Shown here piece after piece: positions 38,046 through 48,192 of a DNA stretch of 48,192 bases; within the stretch, counting starts at the first letter, position 1, and every line of letters begins with the position of its first letter. Origin of the DNA: an uncultured Clostridia bacterium (GTDB lineage Bacteria; Bacillota; Clostridia; Oscillospirales; Acutalibacteraceae); NCBI GenBank assembly GCA_904420015.1, contig CAJFTS010000041.1, forward strand, positions 1-48,192, read 5' to 3'. The translations under genes were made by a program, and so were the position numbers. Under the pieces are notes generated by a model. The model made no database searches. It had not been told where the DNA came from and saw nothing but the letters and a program-made list of their open reading frames with translations.

Positions 38046-39605
38046 GTGGAAACATGGGCAATTGTTCTGATCATAGTTGCGTTGGCTTTGATAGTTGTTT
38101 GTTCGATAATCGCCTTTAATCTTGGCGTTTCACATAGAAAGCGGACCGCGGAATCGCTTTTCGGCTCCGCGGAAGAAGAAGCCAAGAAAATCGTAAGCGA
38201 CGCCATTAAGAGTGCAGAAGCAAAGAAAAAAGAAACCCTGCTGGAAGCTAAGGATGAAATTCACCGTCTGCGCAGCGAGGCAGACAAGGACATGCGGGAG
38301 CGGCGGTCGGAGGTACAGCGCCAGGAGCGCCGGGTCCTGCAAAAGGAGGAATCCCTCGACCGCAAGCTGGAGAACCTGGAGAAGAAGGATGAGCTTCTCA
38401 ATTCCAAGGTGCGCGAGGTGGAGGTTAAGCTGACCGAGGCGGACGAGATTAAAAAGCGCCAGTTTGAAATGCTCGAGCGCATCTCCTCCTTCACCACCGA
38501 GCAGGCCAAGGAATACCTGCTCAAGAACCTGGAGGATGAGCTGGTTCATGAAAAGGCGCTCAAGATCATGGAGATTGAGCAGCAGACCAGAGAGGAATCG
38601 GAGAAAAAGGCCAGGGAGCTGATTTCGCAGGCGATCCAGCGCTGCGCCGCCGACCATGTGGCGGAGGCTACGGTGTCGGTGGTGGCCCTGCCCAACGAGG
38701 AAATGAAGGGCCGCATCATCGGCAGAGAGGGCCGCAATATCCGCACCCTCGAAACCCTTACCGGCGTGGACATCATCATCGACGATACGCCGGAAGCCAT
38801 CACCCTGTCCTGCTTCGATCCGGTCCGCCGGGAAATCGCCCGCATCGCCCTTGAGCGCCTGATTTCGGACGGACGGATCCACCCGGCCCGCATCGAGGAA
38901 ATGGTGGAGAAGGCCCGCCGGGAGGTGGACGCCACCATCAAGGCGGAGGGGGAGCGCGCGGTGCTGGAAACCGGCGTGCACGGCATGCATCCGGAGCTTG
39001 TCAAGCTGCTGGGCCGTCTGCGCTACCGCACCAGCTACGGCCAAAACGTACTCAAGCACTCGCTGGAGGTTGCTTACCTGTCCGGCATCATGGCCGCCGA
39101 GCTGGGCCTCGACCCGGCGCTTGCAAAGCGGGCGGGCCTGCTGCATGACATCGGCAAGGCCCTCGACCATGAAATGGAGGGCTCCCATATCGAAATCGGC
39201 GTGGAGGTTGCCAAGCGCTATAAGGAATGTGAGGCGGTGGTTCACGCCATCCATGCACACCATGGGGATGTGGAGGCAAAGACGGTCATCGCTTGCCTGG
39301 TTCAGGCGGCGGACGCCATCTCTGCGGCCCGCCCGGGCGCGCGGCGTGAGAACCTGGAGAATTACATCAAGCGGCTGGAGAAGCTGGAGGAAATCGCCAG
39401 CTCCTTCGACGGGGTGGAGCGGTCCTACGCCATCCAGGCGGGACGTGAGATCCGCGTCATCATCAAGCCGGAAATGGTGGGCGACGACAAAATGGTGCTG
39501 GTGGCCCGCGAGATTGTCAAGCGCATTGAAAACGACCTGGATTATCCCGGTCAGATTAAGGTGCATTTGATCCGCGAGAGCCGTGCGATTGAATACGCGA
39601 AATAA
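38046..39605 (+). CDS. rny: ribonuclease Y
   Basis: The protein has 519 aa. An N-terminal membrane helix ([20 protein letters not shown]) anchors it, a long charged coiled coil follows to about residue 200, then a KH domain with [17 protein letters not shown], and an HD domain with [17 protein letters not shown] and [12 protein letters not shown]. This is the full RNase Y layout, the main endoribonuclease for mRNA turnover in many Firmicutes. GTG 38046 has AGGAGG 11 bases upstream; GTG 38034 inside the RBS is less likely. A YmdB gene follows, as in Bacillus. Confidence 0.95.
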   Translation: METWAIVLIIVALALIVVCSIIAFNLGVSHRKRTAESLFGSAEEEAKKIVSDAIKSAEAKKKETLLEAKDEIHRLRSEADKDMRERRSEVQRQERRVLQKEESLDRKLENLEKKDELLNSKVREVEVKLTEADEIKKRQFEMLERISSFTTEQAKEYLLKNLEDELVHEKALKIMEIEQQTREESEKKARELISQAIQRCAADHVAEATVSVVALPNEEMKGRIIGREGRNIRTLETLTGVDIIIDDTPEAITLSCFDPVRREIARIALERLISDGRIHPARIEEMVEKARREVDATIKAEGERAVLETGVHGMHPELVKLLGRLRYRTSYGQNVLKHSLEVAYLSGIMAAELGLDPALAKRAGLLHDIGKALDHEMEGSHIEIGVEVAKRYKECEAVVHAIHAHHGDVEAKTVIACLVQAADAISAARPGARRENLENYIKRLEKLEEIASSFDGVERSYAIQAGREIRVIIKPEMVGDDKMVLVAREIVKRIENDLDYPGQIKVHLIRESRAIEYAK

Positions 39606-39618
39606 GGATACGAGGGAG

Positions 39619-39653
39619 ACGATGCAGCGACGGATAGGCGCTGCATCGTTTTC
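39619..39653 (+). terminator. terminator after rny
   Basis: ACGATGCAGCG (39619-39629) pairs with CGCTGCATCGT (39639-39649) around a 9-base loop, then TTTTC. Confidence 0.8.
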
Positions 39654-39674
39654 GGTTGTATACACACATGCATG

Positions 39675-39698
39675 CGCGGCCGAAAGGCCGCGTTTGTT
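39675..39698 (+). terminator. second hairpin after rny
   Basis: CGCGGCC-GAAA-GGCCGCG (39675-39692), a 7-bp GC stem with a GNRA-type loop, followed by TTTGTT. It probably backs up the previous terminator or stabilises the mRNA end. Confidence 0.6.
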
Positions 39699-39815
39699 CC
39701 CATAAGGAACACCATGCCGTCCTGCAAAAGCGGGAAGGACGCCTGCCGGGACGGGAGAGGGCTTACCGGCAAAATGGCAAGGGAGCAAACTTGACAGGAA
39801 GGATGAAGAACCCAA

Positions 39816-40586
39816 ATGAACATTTTGGCAATTGGAGATATCGTAGGCAGCGTAGGGTGCGCCCATCTGCGCAAGGTACTGCCCCGGCTCAAAAGGGAGA
39901 GAAAGGTGGACCTGGTGATCGCCAACGGGGAGAATTCCGCCGACCGCAACGGCATTTCCCCAAACTCCGCCGACCATATCTTTCAAAGCGGCGTGGACGT
40001 CATTACCACCGGCAACCATGCCTTCCGCCGCAGGGACAGTTATGAGCGGTTTGAGGAGGACGAGTATCTGCTGCGCCCTGCAAACTACCCGCCGTCCGCA
40101 CCCGGCAAGGGCATCTGCATTGTGGATAAGGGGTTTGTCAAGGTCTGCGTCCTGAACCTGTCCGGCGTGGTGTTCATGGAGAGCCTGCGCTGCCCCTTTG
40201 AGACGGCGGACGAGCTGCTCAAACAGACCGACGGGGCTTCCATCGTGCTGGTGGATTTCCATGCCGAGGCCACCGCGGAGAAGAAGGCGCTGGGCTATTA
40301 TCTGGACGGACGGATTTCCGCCCTTTACGGCACCCATACCCATGTCCCCACCGCCGACGAAACCATCCTGCCCCAAGGAACCGGCTTTATCACCGACATC
40401 GGCATGACCGGCCCGCGGGATTCGGTTTTGGGGGTGAAGGCGGAACTGTCCATCCGCAAAATGAAGGACAAGCTTCCGGTTTATTTCGAATACGCCGAAG
40501 GCCCCTGCGTCATGCAGGGGGTGCTGATGCAGGTGGAGCCGAAAACGGGCAGATGCCAGAAAATCGAACGGGTTTCGATTTTGTGA
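39816..40586 (+). CDS. ymdB: YmdB-family metallophosphoesterase
   Basis: The protein has 256 aa with the TIGR00282/YmdB motif set: ILAIGDIVGSVG (first metal Asp), VIANGENSADRNGI, VITTGNHAFRRRDS, VLVDFHAEATAEKKAL and YGTHTHVPTADETILP. These form a dinuclear metal site that hydrolyses cyclic nucleotides such as 2',3'-cAMP in the Bacillus enzyme. It follows rny in the same order as in Bacillus, although two terminators intervene. ATG 39816 follows GGAAGGATG. The C-terminal residues overlap a weak hairpin. Confidence 0.93.
   Translation: MNILAIGDIVGSVGCAHLRKVLPRLKRERKVDLVIANGENSADRNGISPNSADHIFQSGVDVITTGNHAFRRRDSYERFEEDEYLLRPANYPPSAPGKGICIVDKGFVKVCVLNLSGVVFMESLRCPFETADELLKQTDGASIVLVDFHAEATAEKKALGYYLDGRISALYGTHTHVPTADETILPQGTGFITDIGMTGPRDSVLGVKAELSIRKMKDKLPVYFEYAEGPCVMQGVLMQVEPKTGRCQKIERVSIL
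40559..40582 (+). terminator. hairpin overlapping the ymdB stop codon
   Basis: AAAATCGAA and TTCGATTTT form a 9-bp stem around CGGGT, with the TTG TGA end of ymdB in the 3' arm. It may act as a terminator, although no long T-run follows. Confidence 0.4.
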
Positions 40587-40596
40587 CGGGCGATGA

Positions 40597-40625
40597 TTGC
40601 CTCGCGGGTATGAAACCGGTATAAT
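40597..40625 (+). promoter_or_regulatory. promoter of the peptide-binding lipoprotein gene
   Basis: TTGCCT (40597-40602), 17-base spacer, consensus TATAAT (40620-40625), about 67 bases before the start codon. Confidence 0.75.
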
Positions 40626-40691
40626 AAAACAAAACTAAGGGTGCCGGGCTCCGGCGTGCTTGTTTGGACGAAAGAAAGGACCATGGTTGCT

Positions 40692-42215
40692 ATGAAAAAA
40701 ACGCTGTTGCTTCTTTTGGCCGCTTGTTTGCTGATGACCGGCTGCGGAATCATCGACCTAAGCCCGGTTTCCACGGCCCAGTCGGAACCGGAATCGAAAG
40801 AGCAGGGGTCGTCCGATCCCCAGCCGGCCGGGACGCTGATTGAGCGCAATTTTACTTTGTGTATCGAACCGGAGGACTCGCTCAATCCCTATCGCTGCAC
40901 CACCCGCGCCAATCTGGAGCTGGGCGGCCTGCTTTACCAGTCCTTGGTCCGGCTGACGCCTGAGCTTGCGCCCCAGAAGGAGCTGGCGCAGGAGATTTCG
41001 CTGGATGGGACAACCTGTACCGTCACGCTCAAGGAAGGGCAGGTTTTCTCCGACGGGTCCGCGCTGACGGCCGCCGATGTGGTCTATTCCTACAATCTGG
41101 CCAAAAGCTCGTCCAACTACCAGACGCGGTTTGCCGGGGTAAGGTCGGCGGCTGTTTCCGGCAGCGGGGTGGTGTTTACCCTGACGGCTCCCAATCCCAA
41201 CTTTGCAAACCTCTTGGACTTTCCGATATTAAAAAGCGGGACCGGCGAGGAGGGAGCTGCCCCGGTGGGGAGCGGGCTCTATGTCTACCAGGCGGCGGAG
41301 AACCAGCTGACCGTCAATCCCCAGCTTTCCGGGGAGGCGTATCCGAACATCGAGCCGATTTATCTGACCACTGTTCCCGACAGCGATACCCTGATCCATG
41401 CGCTGGATATGGGAATGGTCAGCATGCTGGTGATGGAGCCGTCCCAGGCGGCGGGGCAGCGGGTCTCCTCGGTGTCGGAAAAATACTTGACCACCAACCT
41501 GGTTTTCGCCGGGATCAATATGAACTCCACCGCCATGAAGGACGTGGAAATCCGCAAGGCGGTCAACGCCGCCCTCAGCCGGGAGGAGCTGGCAAAGAAG
41601 GCCTTTTTGGGCTATGCTGAGCCGGCGGTTACCCCCTTTTACCCTGCCTGGAGCGAACTGCATGACGAGACGCTGCCCAGCGCCGCGGCGGATTTAACGG
41701 CGGCGCTCGAGCACCTGGGGAATGCCGGCTACCAGCGGGCGCAGGGAGCCACCGAGGGGCTGGTGCAGAAAAACCGGCGGCCCTTGTCGCTGAAGGTGAT
41801 CGTCAACAGCGACAACGAGACAAGGGTAACCTTGGCGCAGGAGCTGGTTGCCCAGCTGCAAAAGGCGGGAATCGATGCGGCGCTGACGGAGCTGACGTAT
41901 GACGAGTATGCCGCCGCCATTCAAAAGGGCAGCTATGATCTCTATATCGGGGAAATCCGGCTGACCGCGGACATGAATCTGGAAAAAGTCCTCCCGGCCG
42001 GCGAGGCGGCCAACGCCTATTCCCAGTACCGCAGCGGGGAAATCAACCTGGGCGGCTTCCTCTCCGCCTTTTCCCAGGAGCAGCCCATGCTTCCCCTGTG
42101 TTACCGGCAGGGTGCGGTGGCCTATTCCAGGGACTTGAAAGGGGTCATCGCCCCTTCCTTCTCCGATCCCTACCGGGGGGCGAAGGATTGGACCTTCGGC
42201 GGCGATTCGGAATAG
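40692..42215 (+). CDS. extracellular solute-binding protein family 5 (peptide-binding lipoprotein)
   Basis: The protein has 507 aa. The N-terminus is a lipoprotein signal (MKKTLLLLLAACLLMTGC, with the lipobox LMTGC) and a Ser/Glu/Pro-rich linker follows. The mature part shows SBP_bac_5 features: SLNPYRCTTRANLELGGLLY, TLKEGQVFSDGSALTAADVVYSYNL and VEIRKAVNAALSREELA. It binds oligopeptides or similar ligands outside the membrane. No permease or ATPase genes accompany it, so it is an orphan receptor. ATG 40692 is preferred; ATG 40683 lies too close to the AAAGGA site. Confidence 0.88.
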   Translation: MKKTLLLLLAACLLMTGCGIIDLSPVSTAQSEPESKEQGSSDPQPAGTLIERNFTLCIEPEDSLNPYRCTTRANLELGGLLYQSLVRLTPELAPQKELAQEISLDGTTCTVTLKEGQVFSDGSALTAADVVYSYNLAKSSSNYQTRFAGVRSAAVSGSGVVFTLTAPNPNFANLLDFPILKSGTGEEGAAPVGSGLYVYQAAENQLTVNPQLSGEAYPNIEPIYLTTVPDSDTLIHALDMGMVSMLVMEPSQAAGQRVSSVSEKYLTTNLVFAGINMNSTAMKDVEIRKAVNAALSREELAKKAFLGYAEPAVTPFYPAWSELHDETLPSAAADLTAALEHLGNAGYQRAQGATEGLVQKNRRPLSLKVIVNSDNETRVTLAQELVAQLQKAGIDAALTELTYDEYAAAIQKGSYDLYIGEIRLTADMNLEKVLPAGEAANAYSQYRSGEINLGGFLSAFSQEQPMLPLCYRQGAVAYSRDLKGVIAPSFSDPYRGAKDWTFGGDSE

Positions 42216-42276
42216 TCGGGGCGGGGACGTGCATAGAGATGAATGAGACCGGTATCCGGCTTTGGCGAATATCTCC

Positions 42277-42304
42277 TTGCAATTTCCTGTTTTTTTGGTA
42301 CAAT
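42277..42304 (+). promoter_or_regulatory. promoter of the Asp23-FakA-recG genes
   Basis: TTGCAA (42277-42282), 16-base spacer, TACAAT (42299-42304), 70 bases before the Asp23 start. Confidence 0.7.
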
Positions 42305-42373
42305 AAAACTATCTAGCCATCGTATACACCAAAGAGGCCGGTTTTAGACCGGAAAGCAAAGGAGGTTTTCCTT

Positions 42374-42721
42374 TTGATTCAAACGGAAAATCCGCTGGGT
42401 ACGGTGGAAATCGCAGAAGGATATTTTGCAAAGCTGATCGGGGATGCGGCATCCTCCTGCTACGGGGTGGCGCAGATGTCCGCCGTCGGCCCGTTTCAGG
42501 GCTTCAAATCCAGGATGAGGCGGGAGCTTCCCGACAAGGGCGTGCGCGTCAAGGAAGAGCCGGAGGGCCTGGTGATCGACCTGCATATCGTCGTCACCTA
42601 TGGGGTGAATATCGGCGCCATTACCAAAAGCATCGTGCATAAAGTGCGGTATGTGGTGGAAGATATGACCGGCTTTGCGGTGAAAAGAGTAAACGTCTAT
42701 GTGGATTCGCTGAAAACATAA
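42374..42721 (+). CDS. Asp23/Gls24 family envelope stress protein (YloU-like)
   Basis: The 115-aa protein is an Asp23 domain: GTVEIAEGYFAKLIGDAASS, GVAQMSAVGPF, IDLHIVVTYGVNIGAITKSIVHKVRYVVEDMTG and VKRVNVYVDSLK. This short form is the YloU type, usually placed just before the DAK phosphatase/FakA-like gene, as here. The start codon is TTG 42374, with an AAAGGAGG site 9 bases upstream. The function is linked to envelope homeostasis in other Firmicutes. It begins the Asp23-FakA-recG cluster, a common order. Confidence 0.92.
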   Translation: MIQTENPLGTVEIAEGYFAKLIGDAASSCYGVAQMSAVGPFQGFKSRMRRELPDKGVRVKEEPEGLVIDLHIVVTYGVNIGAITKSIVHKVRYVVEDMTGFAVKRVNVYVDSLKT

Positions 42722-42784
42722 TGTGTGCCGCGGCCGCCATGTTTTTGTTTTTAGCCAAAATACCGAGTGGGGAGAGTGCGTTTC

Positions 42785-44437
42785 GTGATTACAGGCACAC
42801 AATTGAAGGATGCCATCCTTTCGGCGTCCAATCATATTCACAACAACCGCAAGCAGGTGGATGAGCTTAATATTTTCCCGGTGCCCGACGGGGACACGGG
42901 AACCAATATGTCCATGACCATCGGCGCGGCGGCGAGAGAGCTGGAGCGCTTTGCGTCCGACAGCATCGGGGAATGTGCTGAGAAGGCCGCCTCCGCCATG
43001 CTGCGGGGCGCCAGGGGCAATTCCGGCGTTATCCTTTCGCTGCTGTTCCGCGGCTTTGCCAAGGGGCTCAAGGACAAGGAGACGGCCGACGGGCTGGATT
43101 TGGCCAATGCCCTGCTGCTGGGGGTGGAGGCGGCCTATAAGGCGGTCATGAAGCCGACGGAGGGCACCATCCTGACGGTGGCGCGGGTCAGCGGGGAAAA
43201 GGGCCGTGCGGCGGCCACCATCAACCGGGACGCCCTGGTGGTATGGGATGCGGTCTGTGAAAACGCGCAGAAGGCTTTGGCCACCACGCCGGAGCTTTTG
43301 CCGGTGCTCAAGAAGGCGGGCGTTGTGGACGCCGGCGGGAAGGGCCTGACGTTGATTTTGGAAGGGATGCGTTCGGTCTTTGCCGACGGAATGCTGATCC
43401 CGGCGGCGGACCCCTCTGCATCGGAGGAAGATGCTCAAGGCGCCACCCCGGGCAATGCGGTAGCCGAATGGGAAGGGGAAATTACCTTCACCTACTGCAC
43501 GGAGTTTATTGTGGGCCGCGACCCGCAGGTTCAGGAGGATCCGGCCACATTGCGGACGTTTTTGGAGTCCATCGGCGACTGCGTGGTGGTTGTGGACGAC
43601 GATGAAATCATCAAGGTGCATGTGCATACCGAACAGCCGGGCGACGCGCTTCAGCGGGGCCTTGCCTTCGGTCAGCTGCTGACGGTTAAGATTGAGAATA
43701 TGCGCGAACAAAAACGCAAGGCGGAGGAAGCCGCCGCGGCCGCAAAGAAGGGCCCTGAGCGGGCGGAGCCGGTCAACGACTACGGCTTTGTGGCGGTGTC
43801 GGTAGGCGACGGGCTCAAGGCCCTGTTTACCGATTTGGGCTGTGAGCAGATTGTCAGCGGCGGCCAGACCATGAATCCTTCCACGGAGGATATCCTGGAA
43901 GCGGTGCTGGCCACGCCGGCTAAGACGGTTTTCGTTTTCCCCAACAACAAGAACATCGTCATGGCGGCCGAACAGGTGGTAGCCTTAGCTGCCGACCGCA
44001 AGGTGGTGGTGGTGCCTACCCGTACCATCCCCCAGGGATTGACGGCGCTTTTGGCCTTTGATCCGGACGACTCCGACGAGGACAATCAGGCGAACATGCT
44101 CAAGGCGGCCGAACGGGTCGGTACCGGCCAGGTTACCTTTGCCGCACGGGATTCCGATTATGACGGCCATAAAATCCGGGAAGGCGAGATCATCTCGCTG
44201 ATGAACGGCAAGCTGATGTATACCGACAAAAACCCGGTTAAGGCGGTAACCCACCTGGCCAAGGCCATGATTAAAAAGGACACCTCCTTTGTCACCCTCA
44301 TTTACGGCGAGGGGATCACCGAGGAGCAGGCGGAGGAAGCAAGGGCTTCCATCCAGGGCAGGCTCAGCGACGATGCGGAGGTCACCGTCATCAACGGCGG
44401 CCAGCCCATCTACTATTTCATTATGTCGGTTGAGTGA
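42785..44437 (+). CDS. DAK2-domain protein, fatty acid kinase FakA-like (YloV)
   Basis: The protein has 550 aa. The N-terminal DAK2 domain has DELNIFPVPDGDTGTNMSMT, SAMLRGARGNSGVILSLLFRGF and MKPTEGTILTVARVSGE, with the ATP/Mg site in PDGDTGTNM. The middle and C-terminal parts (IVVVPTRTIPQGLTALLAFDP; GEIISLMNGKLM) match the YloV/FakA type, which phosphorylates a fatty acid carried by a FakB (DegV) protein. No FakB lies here. GTG 42785 is chosen for the distance to GGGGAG; GTG 42767 and GTG 42776 are alternatives. It sits between Asp23 and recG. Confidence 0.9.
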   Translation: MITGTQLKDAILSASNHIHNNRKQVDELNIFPVPDGDTGTNMSMTIGAAARELERFASDSIGECAEKAASAMLRGARGNSGVILSLLFRGFAKGLKDKETADGLDLANALLLGVEAAYKAVMKPTEGTILTVARVSGEKGRAAATINRDALVVWDAVCENAQKALATTPELLPVLKKAGVVDAGGKGLTLILEGMRSVFADGMLIPAADPSASEEDAQGATPGNAVAEWEGEITFTYCTEFIVGRDPQVQEDPATLRTFLESIGDCVVVVDDDEIIKVHVHTEQPGDALQRGLAFGQLLTVKIENMREQKRKAEEAAAAAKKGPERAEPVNDYGFVAVSVGDGLKALFTDLGCEQIVSGGQTMNPSTEDILEAVLATPAKTVFVFPNNKNIVMAAEQVVALAADRKVVVVPTRTIPQGLTALLAFDPDDSDEDNQANMLKAAERVGTGQVTFAARDSDYDGHKIREGEIISLMNGKLMYTDKNPVKAVTHLAKAMIKKDTSFVTLIYGEGITEEQAEEARASIQGRLSDDAEVTVINGGQPIYYFIMSVE

Positions 44438-44441
44438 TAGC

Positions 44442-46484
<2,043 letters not shown>

Positions 46485-46541
46485 AGGGAAGGCAGTTTAA
46501 AAAACGCCCCAAACCGGGCGGTAAGACAAGGACCCGTACAA

Positions 46542-46570
46542 GGGACGGCGCACAGCCGTCCCTTTTTGTT
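46542..46570 (+). terminator. terminator after recG
   Basis: GGGACGGC-GCACA-GCCGTCCC followed by TTTTTGTTTTTT. A textbook intrinsic terminator 58 bases after recG. Confidence 0.9.
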
Positions 46571-46623
46571 TTTTAAAACAATGTGCTTAACAGGCGGCCC
46601 TTCTTCCGGTTGGACGCAAATAG

Positions 46624-46832
46624 ACGCCCGGAATCCTCAAATGGATTCCGGGCGTTATTACGTTTGGAGGAAATACCGCGGCTTGCCCCCTGTTGGGATG
46701 AATTTGGAGCTTATTAAAAAGAAAGAACAATGCCCCGGCGTGCACCGCACGCCAGGGCATTGTTGGTTGAGCGGGTATCCGATGAAAGGCGAAAAAATAC
46801 CTGCGGCGGGTATTTTCCTCGCCGCAGGTATT
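46624..46832. repeat. array of three further strong hairpins before the tRNA
   Basis: Perfect 13-bp stem at 46624-46655 (ACGCCCGGAATCC with 6-base loop), an 18-bp stem with one mismatch at 46726-46764, and a 13-bp stem at 46796-46832 (AATACCTGCGGCG with an 11-base loop). The last touches the tRNA 3' end and could terminate the minus-strand tRNA transcript. No gene is visible in 46571-46831. Confidence 0.75.
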
Positions 46833-46907
46833 GGAGCTGGTGAGCGGACTTGAACCGCTGACCTGCTGATTACGAATCAGCTGCTCTACCGACTGAGCCA
46901 CACCAGC
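46832..46907 (-). tRNA. tRNA-Thr, anticodon CGT
   Basis: The minus strand folds into a standard 76-nt cloverleaf: acceptor GCTGGTG/CACCAGC, D arm GCTC/GAGC, anticodon arm GCTGA-TTCGTAA-TCAGC with CGT at positions 34-36, T arm AGCGG-TTCAAGT-CCGCT, discriminator T and an encoded CCA. It decodes ACG threonine codons. Promoter and terminator-like hairpins flank it. Confidence 0.97.
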
Positions 46908-46989
46908 AAACCGATCTTCCTTGTCAGCCCCAAAAGGAGCGCCGTCATTCTTCTTTAAGAAGGATACACCCTGCTGCTGACAGTGTTTT

Positions 46990-47018
46990 ATTATACTGGA
47001 TTCCCTTTCTTTCGTCAA
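46990..47018 (-). promoter_or_regulatory. promoter of the tRNA-Thr gene
   Basis: On the minus strand TTGACG (47013-47018) and TATAAT (46990-46995) are 17 bases apart, 82 bases before the tRNA 5' end. A strong match, typical of tRNA promoters. Confidence 0.85.
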
Positions 47019-47211
47019 GTGTTTTTCAAAAGGAAACCTTATTTCTATCCGTCCGAAACCAGCCTTGTTTTTTCTTAGAGAATATAGGATAAAATAGAAT
47101 ATTTTTTGATTGGTAACAATTACCGGTCGATATACAGTGAATGTTTTTCACGAATTAAGGTAAATAATGAATAAAAGTATTATAATCTTTAACAAGAGGA
47201 GGTGTGCCAAA

Positions 47212-47571
47212 ATGATAGGGGATAAACTTCGCTACTTACGCGAAAAGAACGGCTACACCCAGCGCAAGGTAGCTGATTTTTTGAATATTGATCGGTCTAC
47301 GTATTCGTATTACGAGACGGGAAAAACCAGGCCGGATATTGAGACACTGAAAAAGCTTGCCAATCTTTTTCATGTTTCTATAGATTATATCGCAGAAAAC
47401 AATGTGAAATTGCGCAGCGAAGGAGCAGCATATACCACCCGAACGTCCGCGGAGCCGTTGTCGGATATGGAAGAGAACATCATCCAGCTGTACCGGAACT
47501 TGGCGGAGGAGGACCGGCAGAAGGTCGGGGATGTGGTGATTCAGATACTTTCAGGAGAGCGGAAGGAATAG
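47212..47571 (+). CDS. XRE-family helix-turn-helix regulator
   Basis: The 119-aa protein has an N-terminal Cro/CI-type HTH (residues about 4-60, with KLRYLREKNGYTQRKVADFL, NIDRSTYSYYETGKTRPD and LKKLANLFHVSIDYI). The C-terminal part is a short helical region, SDMEENIIQLYRNLAEEDRQ, typical of single-domain regulators of this type. ATG 47212 has GAGGAGG upstream; an earlier frame start at 47167 lies before the RBS. A TATAAT at 47181-47186 could be its -10. Targets are unknown; there is no prophage or plasmid gene around it. Confidence 0.92.
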   Translation: MIGDKLRYLREKNGYTQRKVADFLNIDRSTYSYYETGKTRPDIETLKKLANLFHVSIDYIAENNVKLRSEGAAYTTRTSAEPLSDMEENIIQLYRNLAEEDRQKVGDVVIQILSGERKE

Positions 47572-47599
47572 CTTCCGCTTTCTTTGTAGAAAAGGGCCA

Positions 47600-47628
47600 T
47601 TGCCTTTCCTTGGGGAGTGTGCTACAAT
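47600..47628 (+). promoter_or_regulatory. promoter of the thioesterase gene
   Basis: TTGCCT (47600-47605), 17-base spacer, TACAAT (47623-47628), 44 bases before the start codon. Confidence 0.7.
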
Positions 47629-47671
47629 ACCCCCGGAAATCCACGGGAATAAAGGAAAGGCGGTATGGAAT

Positions 47672-48070
47672 ATGAAGGAATTTATCGTCGGTACCCACGC
47701 TTCGGCGCAGACTACGGTCACCGGCAGCAATACGGCCAAGGCGATGGGGAGCGGGAACCTGGAGGTTTTTTCCACCCCGGCCATGATTGCCTTGATGGAG
47801 GAGGCGGCCACCCGCTGCGCGGCGCAGTTCCTCGACGAAGGGGAAGAAACGGTTGGCACGGTCATCTCGGTGAAGCATATGTCCTCCACGCCGGTTTCCA
47901 TGAAGGTGGAGGCCCGGGCGACTTTGACCGAGGCGGACGGCAAACGGCTGGTGTTTGATGTTATCGCCAAGGATGAGGCGGGCAACATCGGCGCGGGCAC
48001 CCATGAGCGGTTTGTGGTTGTGGGGGAAAAATTCATGCAGCGCACGCAGGGAAAGCTTGCGGCGGAATAA
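47672..48070 (+). CDS. FlK-like hot-dog thioesterase
   Basis: The 132-aa protein has a single hot-dog fold. It resembles fluoroacetyl-CoA thioesterase FlK and its relatives: LEVFSTPAMIALMEEAATRC holds the Thr and Glu, and VISVKHMSSTP holds the His that make up the FlK catalytic set; VDAIAKDEAGNIGAGTHERF-like sequence follows. Relatives in anaerobes have unknown acyl-CoA substrates, so fluoroacetate is not implied. ATG 47672 follows AAAGGAAAGG; an upstream open frame starts before the promoter. It has its own promoter and terminator. Confidence 0.88.
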   Translation: MKEFIVGTHASAQTTVTGSNTAKAMGSGNLEVFSTPAMIALMEEAATRCAAQFLDEGEETVGTVISVKHMSSTPVSMKVEARATLTEADGKRLVFDVIAKDEAGNIGAGTHERFVVVGEKFMQRTQGKLAAE

Positions 48071-48079
48071 GGAAAAAAG

Positions 48080-48117
48080 AAAGCGGGCCGGTGAAACATT
48101 CGGCCCGCTTGTTTGTA
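48080..48117 (+). terminator. terminator after the thioesterase gene
   Basis: AAGCGGGCCG (48080-48089) pairs with CGGCCCGCTT (48100-48109), followed by GTTTGT. A 10-bp GC-rich stem. Confidence 0.8.
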
Positions 48118-48123
48118 TAGAAA

Positions 48124-48146
48124 AACCACTTGCTAGGCAAGTGGTT
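48124..48146. repeat. hairpin at the right end of the window
   Basis: AACCACTTGC-TAG-GCAAGTGGTT is a perfect 10-bp stem with a 3-base loop, just before an A/G-rich stretch that leaves the window. It may be part of the next gene's leader or a second terminator. Confidence 0.45.
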
Positions 48147-48192
48147 CAAAAGAGGTTAAGCGAAGAGGAAGAAATAAAAACTCCTTTTGCTA

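Noticed and set aside
38130-40376. A 748-codon open frame on the minus strand over rny and ymdB
   Set aside because: It is antisense to two clear genes (RNase Y, YmdB), has no recognisable domain or RBS, and is a by-product of the GC-rich codon use.
42344-43711. A 455-codon minus-strand frame over the Asp23 and FakA-like genes
   Set aside because: Antisense shadow of two well-supported genes, with no domain.

Overview
The window looks like chromosomal DNA of a GC-rich anaerobic Firmicute, most likely a gut Oscillospirales/Ruminococcaceae-type bacterium. The case rests on strong AGGAGG ribosome-binding sites, TTGACA-N17-TATAAT promoters, the rny-ymdB, secD-secF and birA-bioY gene orders, Feo iron uptake, WYL regulators, TIGR04076 and Asp23 proteins, and the lack of respiratory genes. 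No rRNA, CRISPR array or complete mobile element was seen. One tRNA gene, tRNA-Thr(CGT), is present.

Region 1 (1-3.7 kb) is an AT-rich graveyard of RHS tips. It holds the last 36 residues of an RHS core, then displaced C-terminal tip modules, each followed by a small secreted or membrane protein that may be its immunity partner. Several parts are frameshifted or joined at short repeats.

Region 2 (3.9-11.7 kb) has an SLC13/ArsB-like permease, a TetR regulator with a heterodimeric ABC exporter, and a small cluster of sfsA, a GIY-YIG protein and a flavodoxin. A perfect 29-bp inverted repeat and a probable serine-recombinase remnant follow.

Region 3 (12-27.9 kb) is rich in stress, redox and small-molecule genes. 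These are a WYL regulator with a double GyrI-like protein, a nitroreductase, feoA-feoB with a Cys-rich partner, two ArsC/Spx-like proteins, a macro-domain protein, YccF, YwbE, a CAT-family acetyltransferase and a maltose-acetyltransferase-like protein. There is also a thioredoxin-reductase-like flavoprotein that lacks NADPH motifs and is coupled to a thioredoxin, followed by a canonical thioredoxin reductase. Next comes a GNAT/WYL/YgjP operon, a second nitroreductase and a NimA-like flavoprotein.

Region 4 (28-48 kb) is mostly housekeeping: a CNNM/CorC transporter, a GT2 glycosyltransferase, a TIGR04076 protein, an aminotransferase, secD-secF, bioY and birA with a clear BirA box, rny-ymdB, an orphan peptide-binding lipoprotein, an Asp23 protein with a FakA-like kinase and recG, the tRNA, an XRE regulator and a FlK-like thioesterase. 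Several long spacers carry GC-rich palindromes or tandem repeats that are not explained by the genes.

The most interesting items are the RHS tip array, the NADPH-motif-less reductase/thioredoxin pair that appears to lack a normal start codon, and the palindrome-rich intergenic elements.
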